Made by a program: the position numbers and the translations under genes. Below, one piece after another: positions 11,331 to 23,800 of a stretch of 64,000 bases of DNA; within the stretch, counting starts at the first letter, position 1, and the number at the start of each line of letters is the position of its first letter. Source of the stretch: Plumapathes pennacea (taxonomy: Eukaryota > Cnidaria > Anthozoa > Antipatharia > Myriopathidae); assembly GCA_964036295.1 (NCBI GenBank), contig OZ038463.1:12577274-12641273 (forward strand), in the 5' to 3' direction. Below the pieces are notes generated by a model. That model was not told the origin of the DNA, ran no database searches, and saw nothing but the letters and a program-made list of their open reading frames with translations.

Positions 11331-11566
11331 AATCAGATAACCTCGCTAACTTTGTCAAATGTGACCCGTTAAAGAACATTCTCAAAAACGACTTGTACAT
11401 AACTAGCAGCTTACAATGCAGAAGATGATGTTTTTGATGTAAATATCGTAAAACCGGTGACTTGACTGACTTCAGCGTTATCTTTGTAGATACGATCAAT
11501 AGTAGCAGAACTGTACTTTATGAATCAGTAATTCAATATAGTTTGTATTTCATGTAAATTATTTCA

Positions 11567-11572
11567 AATAAA
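11567..11572 (+). terminator. AATAAA polyadenylation signal of module-gene copy A
   Basis: AATAAA lies 237 bases after the stop codon of copy A. Copy B has an equivalent signal at 33723-33728 on the other strand. Confidence 0.6.
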
Positions 11573-11703
11573 CTATATTTCCTGAAGTCCTACCAGCTTT
11601 CACTTGTCACTTTCCTTACTGTGACTTAAAGACATGTACCCTGGCTGTGAATGAGTTCTGACCAAAAGAGTATATTGTCCTATTTATAATTGACTCAACG
11701 TGT

Positions 11704-11889
11704 CTATGTACAGTAAGTTAGTTCCACGCCGCCAATTTCCTCGAACGTTATTAAGACATTCTTTGTCCCTGGAAACTCGGCACTGAAAACTGTGATCTTC
11801 GTATCTAATTCTTTAAGTGCAGTTTGGAGCCAAAATCCGTCTGCCGCGTACCCAAGCGTATTTCCCCGCGCGGGTCTTCTTGGCGACAA
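11704..11889 (-). CDS. Possible exon with Tudor-like sequence, unknown
   Basis: The frame encodes YAADGFWLQTALKELD then a hydrophobic strand pattern and NVLITFEEIGG, reminiscent of a Tudor barrel (DG-x-W near the start, FEEI near the end). There is no ATG start: a TGA immediately precedes the frame. It would therefore need an upstream splice. It may be a lone exon, a degraded gene copy or chance. Confidence 0.2.
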   Translation of the reverse strand: MSPRRPARGNTLGYAADGFWLQTALKELDTKITVFSAEFPGTKNVLITFEEIGGVELTYCT

Positions 11890-14016
11890 TCATGCGCAGT
11901 CTCAGAGCCTGGCTGCTTTAGCACTCTCTATTGACTTCATCTGCCACTGTGTGCCTGGAACAGACAAAGGGACAATGAAGTCGCAAACTTCAACCGTTAT
12001 ATTACCCCAGAGTTTTTAGACTTTCCAAGCAACCAAGAGAGGGGTTCTGTAGATAGTCCCAGAGGCATTCCAGGGTCGCTTTCCGACGATTTCCACACCA
12101 GCTTTCCGCAGTTAGGGTTTTCGTGGAGTATTTCTCAATTCTGGAAAGCCTTGGCTCATCTCAAAATTCTCCCAGGCTTTCAATCCAAACGACCGCTTAC
12201 ACGGCTTCCAGCTCGTGATGGGGGTCACTACTGCGGATTGAGGCAGTGCTTTATTTCACTGTGTTGCAGAGCATACGATTTTTACTCGCTTGATCTACTG
12301 CAGCATTCTAGACATCTTCAGTTGCCCGTGAGACTTTTAGATCCTGTAGGCATGACGATCCAGCATAGGCCAATCAACTGTATTATAGTTGCTTATTCTG
12401 CAATATCCCCCGAGCCCTGCGAGGGGTTACTAATCGTGACACCATGCCATCGGCTGAACATTTGTCAGTCAGTCAGCATGGGGCAGATAACACTTTATGT
12501 AAACACTAACGGAAAACTATTCTACTCCATATAACGCAGAGTAAATGAACTGATTTGAAAGAACGAATTTATTCATTCTGATTTACGCGAGTTATCGGTT
12601 AAGAACTTTTGAATCTCCAGCCTTGGCAGCTGAGACTATTGCTTCGTGAGGTCGATTTCCCGATGAAATAGCGAACATTTAGTCAGAGCAGATAAAAAAT
12701 GTGAACAATATACGGTCATCTTGGGGGGGGGGGGGGGGGGGGGGGGTATATATCTAAAAAATTCCTACTTACAAGAAAGCAACGACGACAACAATAACTT
12801 TGTAGTTTCGATTTATTATTATCTTGTAAGAAAAGTTTACTTAGTTCAAGTTTCCTGAAAGACTACTTCACTTCTACACGTTGAAGAGAACCACCATCTG
12901 GACCTGTTTACAAAACCCAGTTCAATTTCTGGTGGGCCGCTATCTTGAATCTAATGACATCACGCCGTCGCCCCTATCAGGGGAAAACAATAACTATTTT
13001 GTTGCATAACAATACGGACAACCGTGTGATATCATTCGATCCAAGATCGGCGCTCGGGAAATCAAACTGACTTTTGTGGACAAGACGTTTGCTTCATAAA
13101 TGGCATCTGGTGCACAATTCAGAGAAAACTAACTGCTTAGGCATTAAAGGAGCCCTCTCAGCCAATTCAATGTTTTTGTTTACATCTAGAAAATTTAAGG
13201 CTAAATTTAGTTCTCAACACGAAAGAACGTAATTAACCAAAAGAGAAACAGGTTAGTAGTACTCTTAGATTAAAAGCAACTAATCTTCTACTCCAACGAT
13301 TCGGATGAAAATGGATTGCTATTCATCTTTCGACTTTCGGGGGCCCCCAAAATGGCGGAGCATTAATAGGTGATCGGACATTTGGATTCAGTTGACTTTT
13401 GGGTAACAAAGATAAAAAAAATCGTAGTGTCCCTCTTCCGCGCCATATTTTTTCAACTACGGATAGGTCTTTTGCTTTCGAGTCAATTTCTCTAAGAATT
13501 TTTCGCCCTGAATTGTATTTAAAAGCTCAAATTAACGACGTTAAATCCAACACGGTCGGCACATCTTGATTCATCGAGCCACGAGGCGCGCAATGATCTT
13601 TGGGCTTTTAATTTCTCATTGTTCCGGGCGCTGACTGGCTGATGGTGATATTCGATCACCTGGTATGGAGATTCCAAGAGAACAGATTGTTCTTCAGAGA
13701 AAAAGTCCCATCATTATTGAGCCTTGTACTACTTGCACGAGCGGTGATCATTTCCACCAAGCAAAGTCTCACTTCCGGTTTCCGAGAGAAAATCTCCAGA
13801 AGCAGTAAAAGCTCGACTAGATAATGTATGTCACGTGACAGAATTACTTATTCTTAGCACTGTTCCAGTGATATGCACATCACGTTGACAGAAACCGCTC
13901 TTGGTTTGTCTTGGTAAGGCGTGTTAATTTCATCCAGTGTTTCACAAATAGAAACGATATCATGTGATATCACACGCGTTATTTTTTCGAAGCGGCAACA
14001 GAGTAAATTAAGGTTG
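11890..14016. other. Intergenic stretch and RNF123 3' UTR side
   Basis: No convincing gene. A 127-codon open frame at 12151-12534 has no recognisable domain and looks like chance. A G-homopolymer occupies about 12724-12747. Sequence just left of 14017 is the presumed 3' UTR of RNF123. Confidence 0.4.
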
Positions 14017-17000
14017 TCATATGTCTTCCATTTCTTCGACTGTCATTTTGCAGAAAAAGCATTCTTTGTGGTTCATGAGATGACGAGAGATGCAGGACCT
14101 GAGGAAACAAGAGTAAATTAGGAGCTCTTGTCAAAAAAGAAACAAAAACAAAAACAATCGTTCATAGATCTGCTTAGAATAACAATTCAGTTTGTAAGAC
14201 ATTCACCCTCGCTCGCAAAAGAATACCTTTGCAAGCACACACGATACACGTACGTACGTACACACTGTCACATGCACGCACACGCATCCACACACTCGCG
14301 TCCTATCACAACAAACACAAACCTGCAGGACTCGTGTCGACAAGGGATGAATCTGACAGATTTTCTGATTGCACAACAGATTGGGCACAAGTCGTCGACA
14401 TCCACAGACTCCTAAATAAAGAGATTACAATCCCGTTTATTAGTCCAAGACCTTTGTACAACTTAGGGGGCGTGGAGGCATCGTTAGTCGACACTGACCT
14501 GTTTTTGAAGCTGAGATAGTGAACTTTGTTCTGCCAAGTACGAGATGAGCTCGTCCACACTTCGCACTTCCTCGGGTAATACATCTTTGTTTACTACCGA
14601 GGCAAGATCAAGAAGTTAACCTTTTCACTCCCAAGCTCAAAATGCAGATTCTCCCAACCTTTCAAGAGTAAAATGTATGAGTAATGTAGTGAGAATTGAT
14701 AGTTTAATCAGCTTTCATCTTAGCAAGGTATCAAAAGCCAGGTTCTCCCAACTGTATATGTTTTCTGGTGAGAAACTGAAGGAGAAAATCGAAGTTGATC
14801 ACTATTGGGAATGAAAGGGTTAACTCAATAAAGCATACAGTAAACCCCCTTTAAGGCGGACACCCTCGGGACCAGCTCCGACTGTCCGTTTTACAGAGGT
14901 GTCCGTCATAGAGTCCGTCAAAAATCTGCCTCAACCAGGCGAAGCAAACGCAAAACCAAAGCGATCACAAAATTACTCTTGTCATCACATAGAGCGTGAT
15001 GTGCGACCGCTGTACATACTTACAGGTTCTAAAGGAGAAGGGAGCGTGGGTAGTAGTTTTCCCCGACACGGCCGCGCCAGACTGAGCACCCATCAGAAAC
15101 TCGACCGATTCGAGCGCAAATCCTGGTTCGACCAACAAAGATGACGTAGCTCGCTCCTTGCTGAAACGGATATAGAGAAACTGTCAAAGAAGTTTAGGCT
15201 GGTCAACGTTTCGAACATTGGCCCTTCATCGGAGCAGGGCAACACTCGAAACGTCAACTTAGACGTCTTTATTGGCATTCAGTTTTCCAACATCGACTTA
15301 AGTTGACATATCATACTTCCGAGTCAATCTGTCTGGTGATTGGCTATTGCAGTGCAGTCTGTTTCTCCATTGGCTACTTTGGTACAGTCTGGTGCTATGT
15401 GGCTGCTACAACAGGCTGTCTTCATTACAGCAAACAAAACAGTACCTTTCACGTGAGCCGTGTCTCAACAGTGCCAACAAAATACCAGTTACAGCGCCCA
15501 GGATGGGAAACCTGTCCACGGTTTCTAGGCCTGGATAATTGAGAAACATAGGCTTATTGATGGCAAAAAAGATGGAAAAGTGCTCAGCAGAAATCGAAAT
15601 TCAAACGAGTTGAAGACCTGGGAGGAATACCGAAGCCCAAATTTTAATGCCGATAAAACAAAAACAATACCAAGCTGTGAGACAGGCTACGTCCAAAAAA
15701 GTACAGCAGAGATGCAAGCCCCTCCGGGCCTGAAAGTTTTACTCTTCCCAACGAAACCCCCCTAAATCCCCCCATGTAATCACGAGCTAATCCGAGCATA
15801 TCGGTAGGTATAGCCCGGCCGGTCTCATGTAATCAGGCCATAACACAATAGGAAATAACTTAATTTCCATTATTATCAACGCCTAGTCTCGGGCGTTAGG
15901 GCTTCATGCAACCGGGCCCAGATGTCTCGAGACCCCGAGAAAGCGTTATACACTCACACGCACACGCACACACATGCGCTATCTGAAAAGTGCGAAAAAC
16001 TGTGAACGACGGCCGAGGATTCCTGAGGATAACACTTCTCCATTAAAGGATCCTGACCTGGCAAGTGGAGCTTCGTCACGTTCTCAAACAAGTTCGAACT
16101 CGCTGTCACCCGATTCAGAGCTTGAGTCAGCATCTAAACAACAGCAACAAAACAAATGAGTAAACAACTATCCTTCTGTATAGCTCGAGTTCAGCAGTTT
16201 ACATAATTGATCGCGTAGCTCCCTACCCATCTCTTATATTAATAACAAGATGTACGGGGCGGAGGTAGTCTTCAGATATCTAACAAGCTAACCTCACCCC
16301 ACCCCCCACAGAAACACACACACAGTCCACCCCACCCCGTTACCTATAGTCGTCACAGGATACAGAAAAGCAGAGCTTATATTGGACAATGATCAGGATC
16401 TGCACGACTGTACTCTATTGAACGTACTTGAAACAAGCGCGCAATTTGAAGCTCAGCTGATTTTCTCTTCCAGTCAGTGAACACCTCGGGTGATACAGAC
16501 GCTACCATTTCCAACACCTGCAGAATTAAACTTACAGTTAAAGATGAAACTATGTTGTGAGGAAAGGCTAAGGTTCAAAATTTCAGCACAACCTTTAGGA
16601 GTTCAACATATACATCAACATCAACCCTGTACTGATACATTTCACCGTTACCACCACTACAACTACAACTACTACTAACCACTGATGTTACTACTACACC
16701 AATGTACTTACTCTGAGTAAACCAACTGTAAGATCAAAACACACGGCACAGGTGCGGAGTTGACGGGTATCCAAAACGGTCTCCATTCTATTGGTAGCTT
16801 GCTGGATCTAAAGATAATCATAATCTTGCGTTAGACCGAGATACTAGCATGTGTCTATGTGGGCGTGTTAAAGACGGCGCACCTCCTGCAGCATGCCGAT
16901 GAACTCAGAAAAAGCCCAGTTGAGTTGGTTTAACATGCCGTTGAGGAACTCGTTTGTCAGCGTGTCATCCTCCAAACACAGTCGACCAATCAACTCTTGA

Positions 17001-17754
17001 ATCTTCTTGGATGGATGTGGTGCTAAAAATGAAGAAAACAAAACAAAAAAGAGCACAGCACATCAATCAACCACACCTAAGATATGGAAAGTCGCAACAA
17101 TAATCAAAGTAGTTAGCTGACAAAATGTAGAGTTGATCTTTTTACAGAAGTGTTGGTAGAGCACGGATAAACGGAGTATCAGTCTTTCAAAGGGGAGAGA
17201 GGGAGGAAAGAAAAACGTGGGGAGGGGGGAGAGGAGGCTTCCCCCTTCTCCCCTCCTCCAAGTCCGCTTCTTCCCTCCCCCTCGCCCCTCCCCTTTGAGG
17301 GCCCGATATTCAGGTTAAAGCAGGAACGGCAAGCAGCGGCAAGAACGACGAAGCTTACGTAATAAAACAGACCTGGCGAAAAAAAAAAAATAAGTAAAAT
17401 AACCGACACTTTAACTTACGTTGTAAGTTAGCACGCAGATGACCTGCAACAGAGGCGTAAACATTTTCAGAAGATTTTCAGTTATTATCCGTATGTCTGT
17501 CTAACTGTCTATTGACATGGATTCGGAAAACTGCTAATGCTCCCTCACAGAATCAGCGCGAGGAAAAGGCTCGTTCATAACGAGGACAGACTTTTTCATT
17601 TAAATCTGACAACAAACTAAAAGTAGTTGTTATCTGCCGTCGCCTCTTCTTCCACTCTGTTCTATTACATAGAAATAGCTGGAAATTTACTAGAAAAGAG
17701 TTGGTGGTATAGTTGTAAATGCGTTTAATGCCCCCCCCCCCCCCCCCCCCCCCC

Positions 17755-17813
<59 letters not shown>

Positions 17814-20800
17814 TTATATATAGAGAGGATATTACACGGCGGCGAGAAGATATGAATTTTATTTTCGAGTGGTAAAAACAGTATTTTACGAACGAGCGCT
17901 TCGCGAGTGAGTAAAATATTGTTTTTAACACGAGAAAATAAAATCCATATCTTCAAGCCGCCGTGTAATTTTCTTTTTATTATATTAGACACAAGTGTTT
18001 TACGAGAAATTGCACAAACAACCGGGCAAAAGCGGGAAATGATGCCAACGATATCCTCACTAGTGAAGATATGGAAAATACGCCACTGGGGTCCCGGATG
18101 TAGTTTCGTATGGATTTTACGCACGGTATATTTTCCAGTAAAACACTCGTGTCTATATAATAAATATATATATATCTGCTGCTATAATTTACTGACCTTG
18201 CTCTGGAATACCAACAGTGAAAAAATCGTGCGAGCCGTAACGGAACGCAAAACCACACCCCTGTGATGTAAATAAACGAAGAAGAGGTGAGAGGGGGAGA
18301 CGGGAGGGAAGGTGACGGAGGTGAGACGTACCTTCCAGGTTCTGACCAGAATCCAGGTGGTTTGAACCCACAGTCGCTTATCATATGCGCTCATCAAAGC
18401 TCGCACGGTCTTCTCAAGTCTAAACCAGCAGGAGGAAAAAAACAAGAAGAGCTCATCTCAAACATGCTCTTGAAAATGACACTAAGTTGAACTAACAACT
18501 TCGCGTCAGATCACGTCAAATACCATACCCGCACATTATGTCATCACATCACATCACATAATATCATATCATATCCTATGCCATATCACATTACATAACA
18601 ATACGTGACAACATAACTTAGGTTGTAATTTACGGAAGCTGGTAATCGGATTTTGAAAATATAAAGCATCACTGACACAGAGTTAGGCTAAAGATTAAGT
18701 GGCATTTGATATCAGCTGCAGCACAAATGGTACACTGTTCTTTCTTTGCTCAAATTTAATCTAAACTGACGGAGGTGAATTGGTCGCTTTTAATCCTCAG
18801 CTTTGCTTTCGTTGTGTGCAGGAGTGTTTTTCACGGCATTCTCGTGAGTACTTACAGAGAAGGAGCAATATTTTCGACCGCTTTTAAACTGTCATCGTAA
18901 CAAACAAACGCTGCAAGCGTCTGTATAATCACATCGCGGAGATCTGGAACGAGAACGCCCAACAGTCAGTCACGTGAGTAAAACAACCAATAAACGCACC
19001 ATTCTCCTTGCAAAGAATCGTTTCTGAAAGAGAGGATACTAATCATACAGTACTTGAGAGACTTGTTGACAGTACTTGACAGATTTCGAGTGAATGTGCA
19101 GTTAATATATCACTCGCACGCGGAAATTCAGACAATTTGGAAGATAGAACAAATTATTTTCACATGAGAATAAATCTCGATTTCCAAAAATTGGCTGCGT
19201 TCCCATTACGTAAAAGGGATCTGTACGCATTTACAGTTAAATTGATAATGGCTGTGTACATTTTTTTCCGTATTTTAACATGGTGCCGGTAAGACAATAT
19301 CTTGTGCAAAGCTGCAACTACAAACCACAGCAAAGGCGAACCTGGGTTGATGATCCTTTGGTCCACAAACTGTGTGCACAAAAACGCTGCTAATTTCTCA
19401 AGAGTAACCTGTGCATCTGCAAACCAAGTGACAAGCTAAATATAAACTAAAAAAAAAACCTAAGGCAGTCAGAAAGGTAAAAAAGGAGGAGATCCTCCTC
19501 CTCTCCCACGCCCCCAAAATGAACAACATCAAAATAAATGAAAACTACAGCAAAACCACACGCAAACCACACCTGGGGATATGTGGCACTGGCTTTGACG
19601 ACTAACATTCTACTCCTTCAGCTTCTCGAAATGTTGCTCGAATAATTGATAAATCATATTGACGTTGGAGTGATCAGTCTAACTAAAGAAGGCGGTGGTA
19701 GCGCTCTGAAGTGCTTAGTAACTTACGACTCGGTTGCGCAAAACGCCATCGCCGGGGAACCAGCCAGTATAAAATGAACTAATACTGCGGATTACAGACT
19801 TGGTGTAAACTAAGCATTAAAATCAGCGGAAATTGCTATTGTTATTAGCTGTGTACCTGGTAGCTGTCTGAAGTTGGCCGTGGGGTGAAAATAGAGTCTG
19901 AGTCCGTGGAAGGCGTTGATGGCGGCGTCAATGTAAAACTCCGGTGTGAACTCAAACAGTGGCCCGCACTGTGCAGCGCGCTCAACAGAAGACATGATGC
20001 ACTGCAGCATCCAGTGAATGTCGCCTTGTTTCTCCTACAACATCAACAGTAATGGCCAATTACAAAAAGTATAAACAAGCCTATACACGCATCAAGAGTT
20101 TCGGCTTTTGGTTGAGTTGCACTGTATTCTAGGTAGGTTTGGCTCAGAAAAGCGAGCACCAACTCTAAAATATCGGTCATTTTGCACTTCACGCTTGGAG
20201 CTCAGTCCACTTCTATCCGTTCTAAATGTACACATCTACGAAGCTTCCAGCTTGAAATACAAAATGGCGGATATTGTAAAGTTAGTGCTCATTTTTTTGA
20301 GCCAAATCTACCCAGAATACAGTGCGATCCAACCAAAAGTCGGAACTCTTGATGCGTGTATGAACAGCGAGGGTGCTCAGATGGTCGTGTTTTCGCCGAT
20401 GCGACCCTGGCTCGATTCCCGCCTGTGGCACCCGATCCGGCGCCTTAAGTGGGAAGGACTCTGTTCCTCGTGTCCCCACCCAAGGACGGAAGGTGTCCGA
20501 GGTATCTTTCTTACTTGGGTTGGGACGCGAGGGACTTTGAAGAACTCTTACACTTCTCGAAAAGAGCACTCCCCGGTGCGAATGAAAACGTTGTAAAAAT
20601 AAAAAGCATAGTGGCTCCACACAACATTCACAAGATGAACGAACCTTGGTGAAAATCAGGGTAGAGACCCAGGCCATGTGGCGCGCACAGCTGGTGGTCT
20701 CCTGCATAAAGACTCGCTTGGCTCGCTCCAGCTCCACCATCACATCCGTTCTCTGAAAAATCGATAAAAATAACACACAGACAAGAGCTAAGAGAACGTT

Positions 20801-23800
20801 ATAGAAATAAAGCTTGCTGAGTGAAGTCTAGACTCAATATATTTTTTCTCTTTTTAGTATCTAAGAACGAATGCAAGCAAAGTATTGAGAACGCAGCAAC
20901 TGAACGCTTGCACAAGGAGCTGATTCAACATTTAATTCCCTTTATTTCGCCCCCACTATTTCCTCAGGAGTATGGAGATTCTGCACGGTACAAGATTTGT
21001 GTGTTAATTTCAGTCCTAGTTTCCTTTTCTTTCAAAATTTCAGACCTGAAGCAAAGGCCCTTTGACACTGTAAAGCTAGCCTTCAAGGGAAAAAAGGACG
21101 GAGACTGGAGCGCGCGAGGGAGTACAGGTAAACGGTCAATTCTTCACTTGCACGTGACGTCATGGTGGCTATGTTGGTGGAACTTTAACAAAATATTATT
21201 CATAATCTCCTATTGTACTTGGCACCAACATGGCCGCGATGTCTTTGTACTGTGAATCTCCAGGGATTGGTTGCAAGTCATGGGAATCGCTCAGTCGTTC
21301 TAGTTCCTGTCTACCTGCCCCTCCCCTTCCCCCGGAGGGTCATCTGCGCAAGTTATTGTAAACGGGAAACATCGACGTTAAAGTGAATGGGCTTTACCTC
21401 TGAGGAACATCGTCTGATCTTTGTCATGGTGTCTTCAAGTGCCTTGATGTTCTGTTGCATGTTATCTCGCAGAGCACGGACCTACACAACACGCCAAAAT
21501 AATTTTCCCTCAGTTCACCACAAAGCACGTTTCCCATTATGTAAAACCATGCATACTGTAGTTAGATTAAAGATACCGCAGGACGACATCCGCGGGCGCG
21601 CGCAACAGGCCACACAGTAAATAAAGTCTGTTGCGCGCCAGCGGTGACGTCGTTCTGTGGTATCCCTTGTCTAACTCTGTACATAAATATATGGCTTTAC
21701 ATAATGGAAAACCTGCTGTGTGGCCTGTTAATAAACGTGCGAACCTCTGTGTCCCTTGTGAGTAAAACAGTACTGACTCGAGAGCGAACGTGTTACGCAT
21801 AGCCAGAGCCTCAGGTGATTTAAGCATCACTCGTACATTTGTTTTGTGCGTGGGGCGTGTAGAGAGAATTTCACATGGAACAATGAACTCTTGTTTTGAT
21901 AGTGTGAAGGCCCTTTTTTTATACCTTGGAGAGTTGTTTGTGAACAGCGATGTGATACATCAGGATGACATTATCCAGCATCTCCACCAGGGAGCTGTCC
22001 GGCGCGTTCAGTGTCGACACTTCACTGGCCGAGGCAGCAGGCTGACTTTTCTTCTGCACTATTTCCTTCACGGATGCTTGACAAGATAACACATGAGTCA
22101 GAACGTAACACAATTAACCGGATATTAACCCGGCATATCTCAAAGGTACAGACGGTCACAACATTTGTCCGGTGTTGAGGCCGTTTGACACCCCCTCTCA
22201 ACATTGTTGAGACATGTTGAGAAGAGTTTGATTTCGTTTAAACTTCGTCTCAACGTCGTCTAAACATTTCTTTTGCTCTCGAAATGTTGAGACCGTTTGA
22301 CACTGCACGTTCTCAACATCTCTCAACAATGTTGAGAGAATGTTCAGACAAATGTTGCGACCGTTTGACAGGGGCTTAACTGGAGCCCGGAATTTTGCTG
22401 TTGAAGATTTCTTCTGACGTGAATGCTGGCTGGTAGATACACAACGGTGATCACAAACGCCCTTCGACCTATGCCCTCAACAAAACAAGCTTTACTTAAC
22501 CCTTATAAATTACAGCAAAAACGATAAAAAAGTAAACGAATAACAACAAACAAATAAATAAAAGTTCAATAAAAGTATCAGGATGAAAAAATTACTCACC
22601 AGGGCAAGTTCTTTTAAGATGCGACAGCAAACCACCAAGTCTAGAGCAAAAGAAAACACAAAAGAAAATGAAGCAAAAAGTACAGCCGCAGTAATGGCGT
22701 CCTTACCACGTGTTCACCGCCGAATATCACGTGATTCACCTTGAAAGGTCCCAATACTGAATGCTGTCATCATAGAACACGTGACTTGGTACATACGCCC
22801 CGTCTAAAACGGTGAGAGAAAAACCCATTAGCACTTCAGGAGAATAACAACGGAAAGATTTAAAAATCACACGGTTTTCATGCATCTCTTTCCGCGTAAC
22901 ATTGCTTAGTTCTAGGGAATAGTTTTTTCGTATGTAACCTTATAACTAAAGTTATACTGTTCTTGTAAGAGCGGTTTTCGGATAACCTTTCTTCGCGCTT
23001 ATGTTTCACAAACATGCTTGAAATACTAACAAATCTTTGGTATCAGCGGTTATTACCCTGAGTGCTGATGGCCGCAGGAGTGTCCCGCGCCCACTGGTCC
23101 CAGTGCCAGCGGAGCGCCTGCACCAGTCGGTGGTAGAAGCACGTGATAACTGGACCAACGCACGCGCTGGAGGGCTGGACCTGAGAAGGCAGAAAAACTG
23201 ACTTTTATCTTTTTCACTCGTGAGCTCAAAGTAAAAATTCTCCCAAGCATTCAACAAGAAAACGTACGAGTGATGTAGCGAATAGGCCATTTGCAGCAAG
23301 AAGTCGCCTGACCCAAAGTTTCCCACGTGACTGAAAGTTTGACTGAAAAGTCCGCGAACTTTTGAGTGCCATGTATAGAGAGAGCATCGGAAAATGCGTA
23401 GGCATGTAAAATATCAGGTCCGAAGCATTAAAACACCACATGCAAAGCAATCACACGATTACTTACGAAAACCACTCTATGAATTCGAGAAAGTCATCAA
23501 ATGCCAAAAACTTGGTACTTGGTCGGATAAGGCTGATTAATACTAATGGCAATGAAACTGAGTGTTATCCGACTCAGTCTGTACACCGACATGAAGACGA
23601 CGCGAAGTCCTCTTACCATTAAGGATTATATATTCTGAGATTAATACTTGAGATCATCAGATAGCTTCCAAAAACATCTGAGAAACTGGAAAAAGCATCT
23701 TTCTAGAAAACGCATCTTTTGTTGATTTATGCGAAGCAATAAATTTCACTTGTATTTATTATTGGCTGACACTGTAAAATTACACAGTGTCCTATTAATG

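Larger units (their letters stand above)
14017..22640 (-). other. RNF123: RNF123 exon list, exons 20-37
   Basis: Coding segments in transcript order: 20 22600-22640; 21 21925-22076; 22 21398-21481; 23 20645-20752; 24 19857-20034; 25 19342-19416; 26 18856-18943; 27 18332-18419; 28 18197-18260; 29 16883-17022; 30 16712-16807; 31 16428-16517; 32 16058-16133; 33 15446-15530; 34 15024-15160; 35 14499-14584; 36 14323-14411 (first half of RING); 37 14017-14098 (second half of RING and stop). Phases agree across every junction. The acceptor of exon 35 (AAACAAAG) has a poor pyrimidine tract. The region between exons 20 and 21, long and low-complexity in the human protein, is absent here. Confidence 0.88.

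Noticed and set aside
12151..12534. 127-codon plus-strand frame
   Set aside because: No recognisable domain, no splice partners and ordinary intergenic composition.
15974..16159. 61-codon plus-strand frame with a protein-like Ser/Glu/Gln-rich sequence
   Set aside because: It is the antisense of RNF123 exon 32 (16058-16133), which gives the conserved LNRVTA...NLF block with correct phases.
17553..18124. Minus frames of Val-Cys and Gly runs
   Set aside because: Translation of the CA microsatellite and the C homopolymer.
20108..20596. 162-codon plus and 164-codon minus frames over the same bases
   Set aside because: Part of the minus frame is RNF123 exon 23; the rest is intron with no domain or conserved splice signals.
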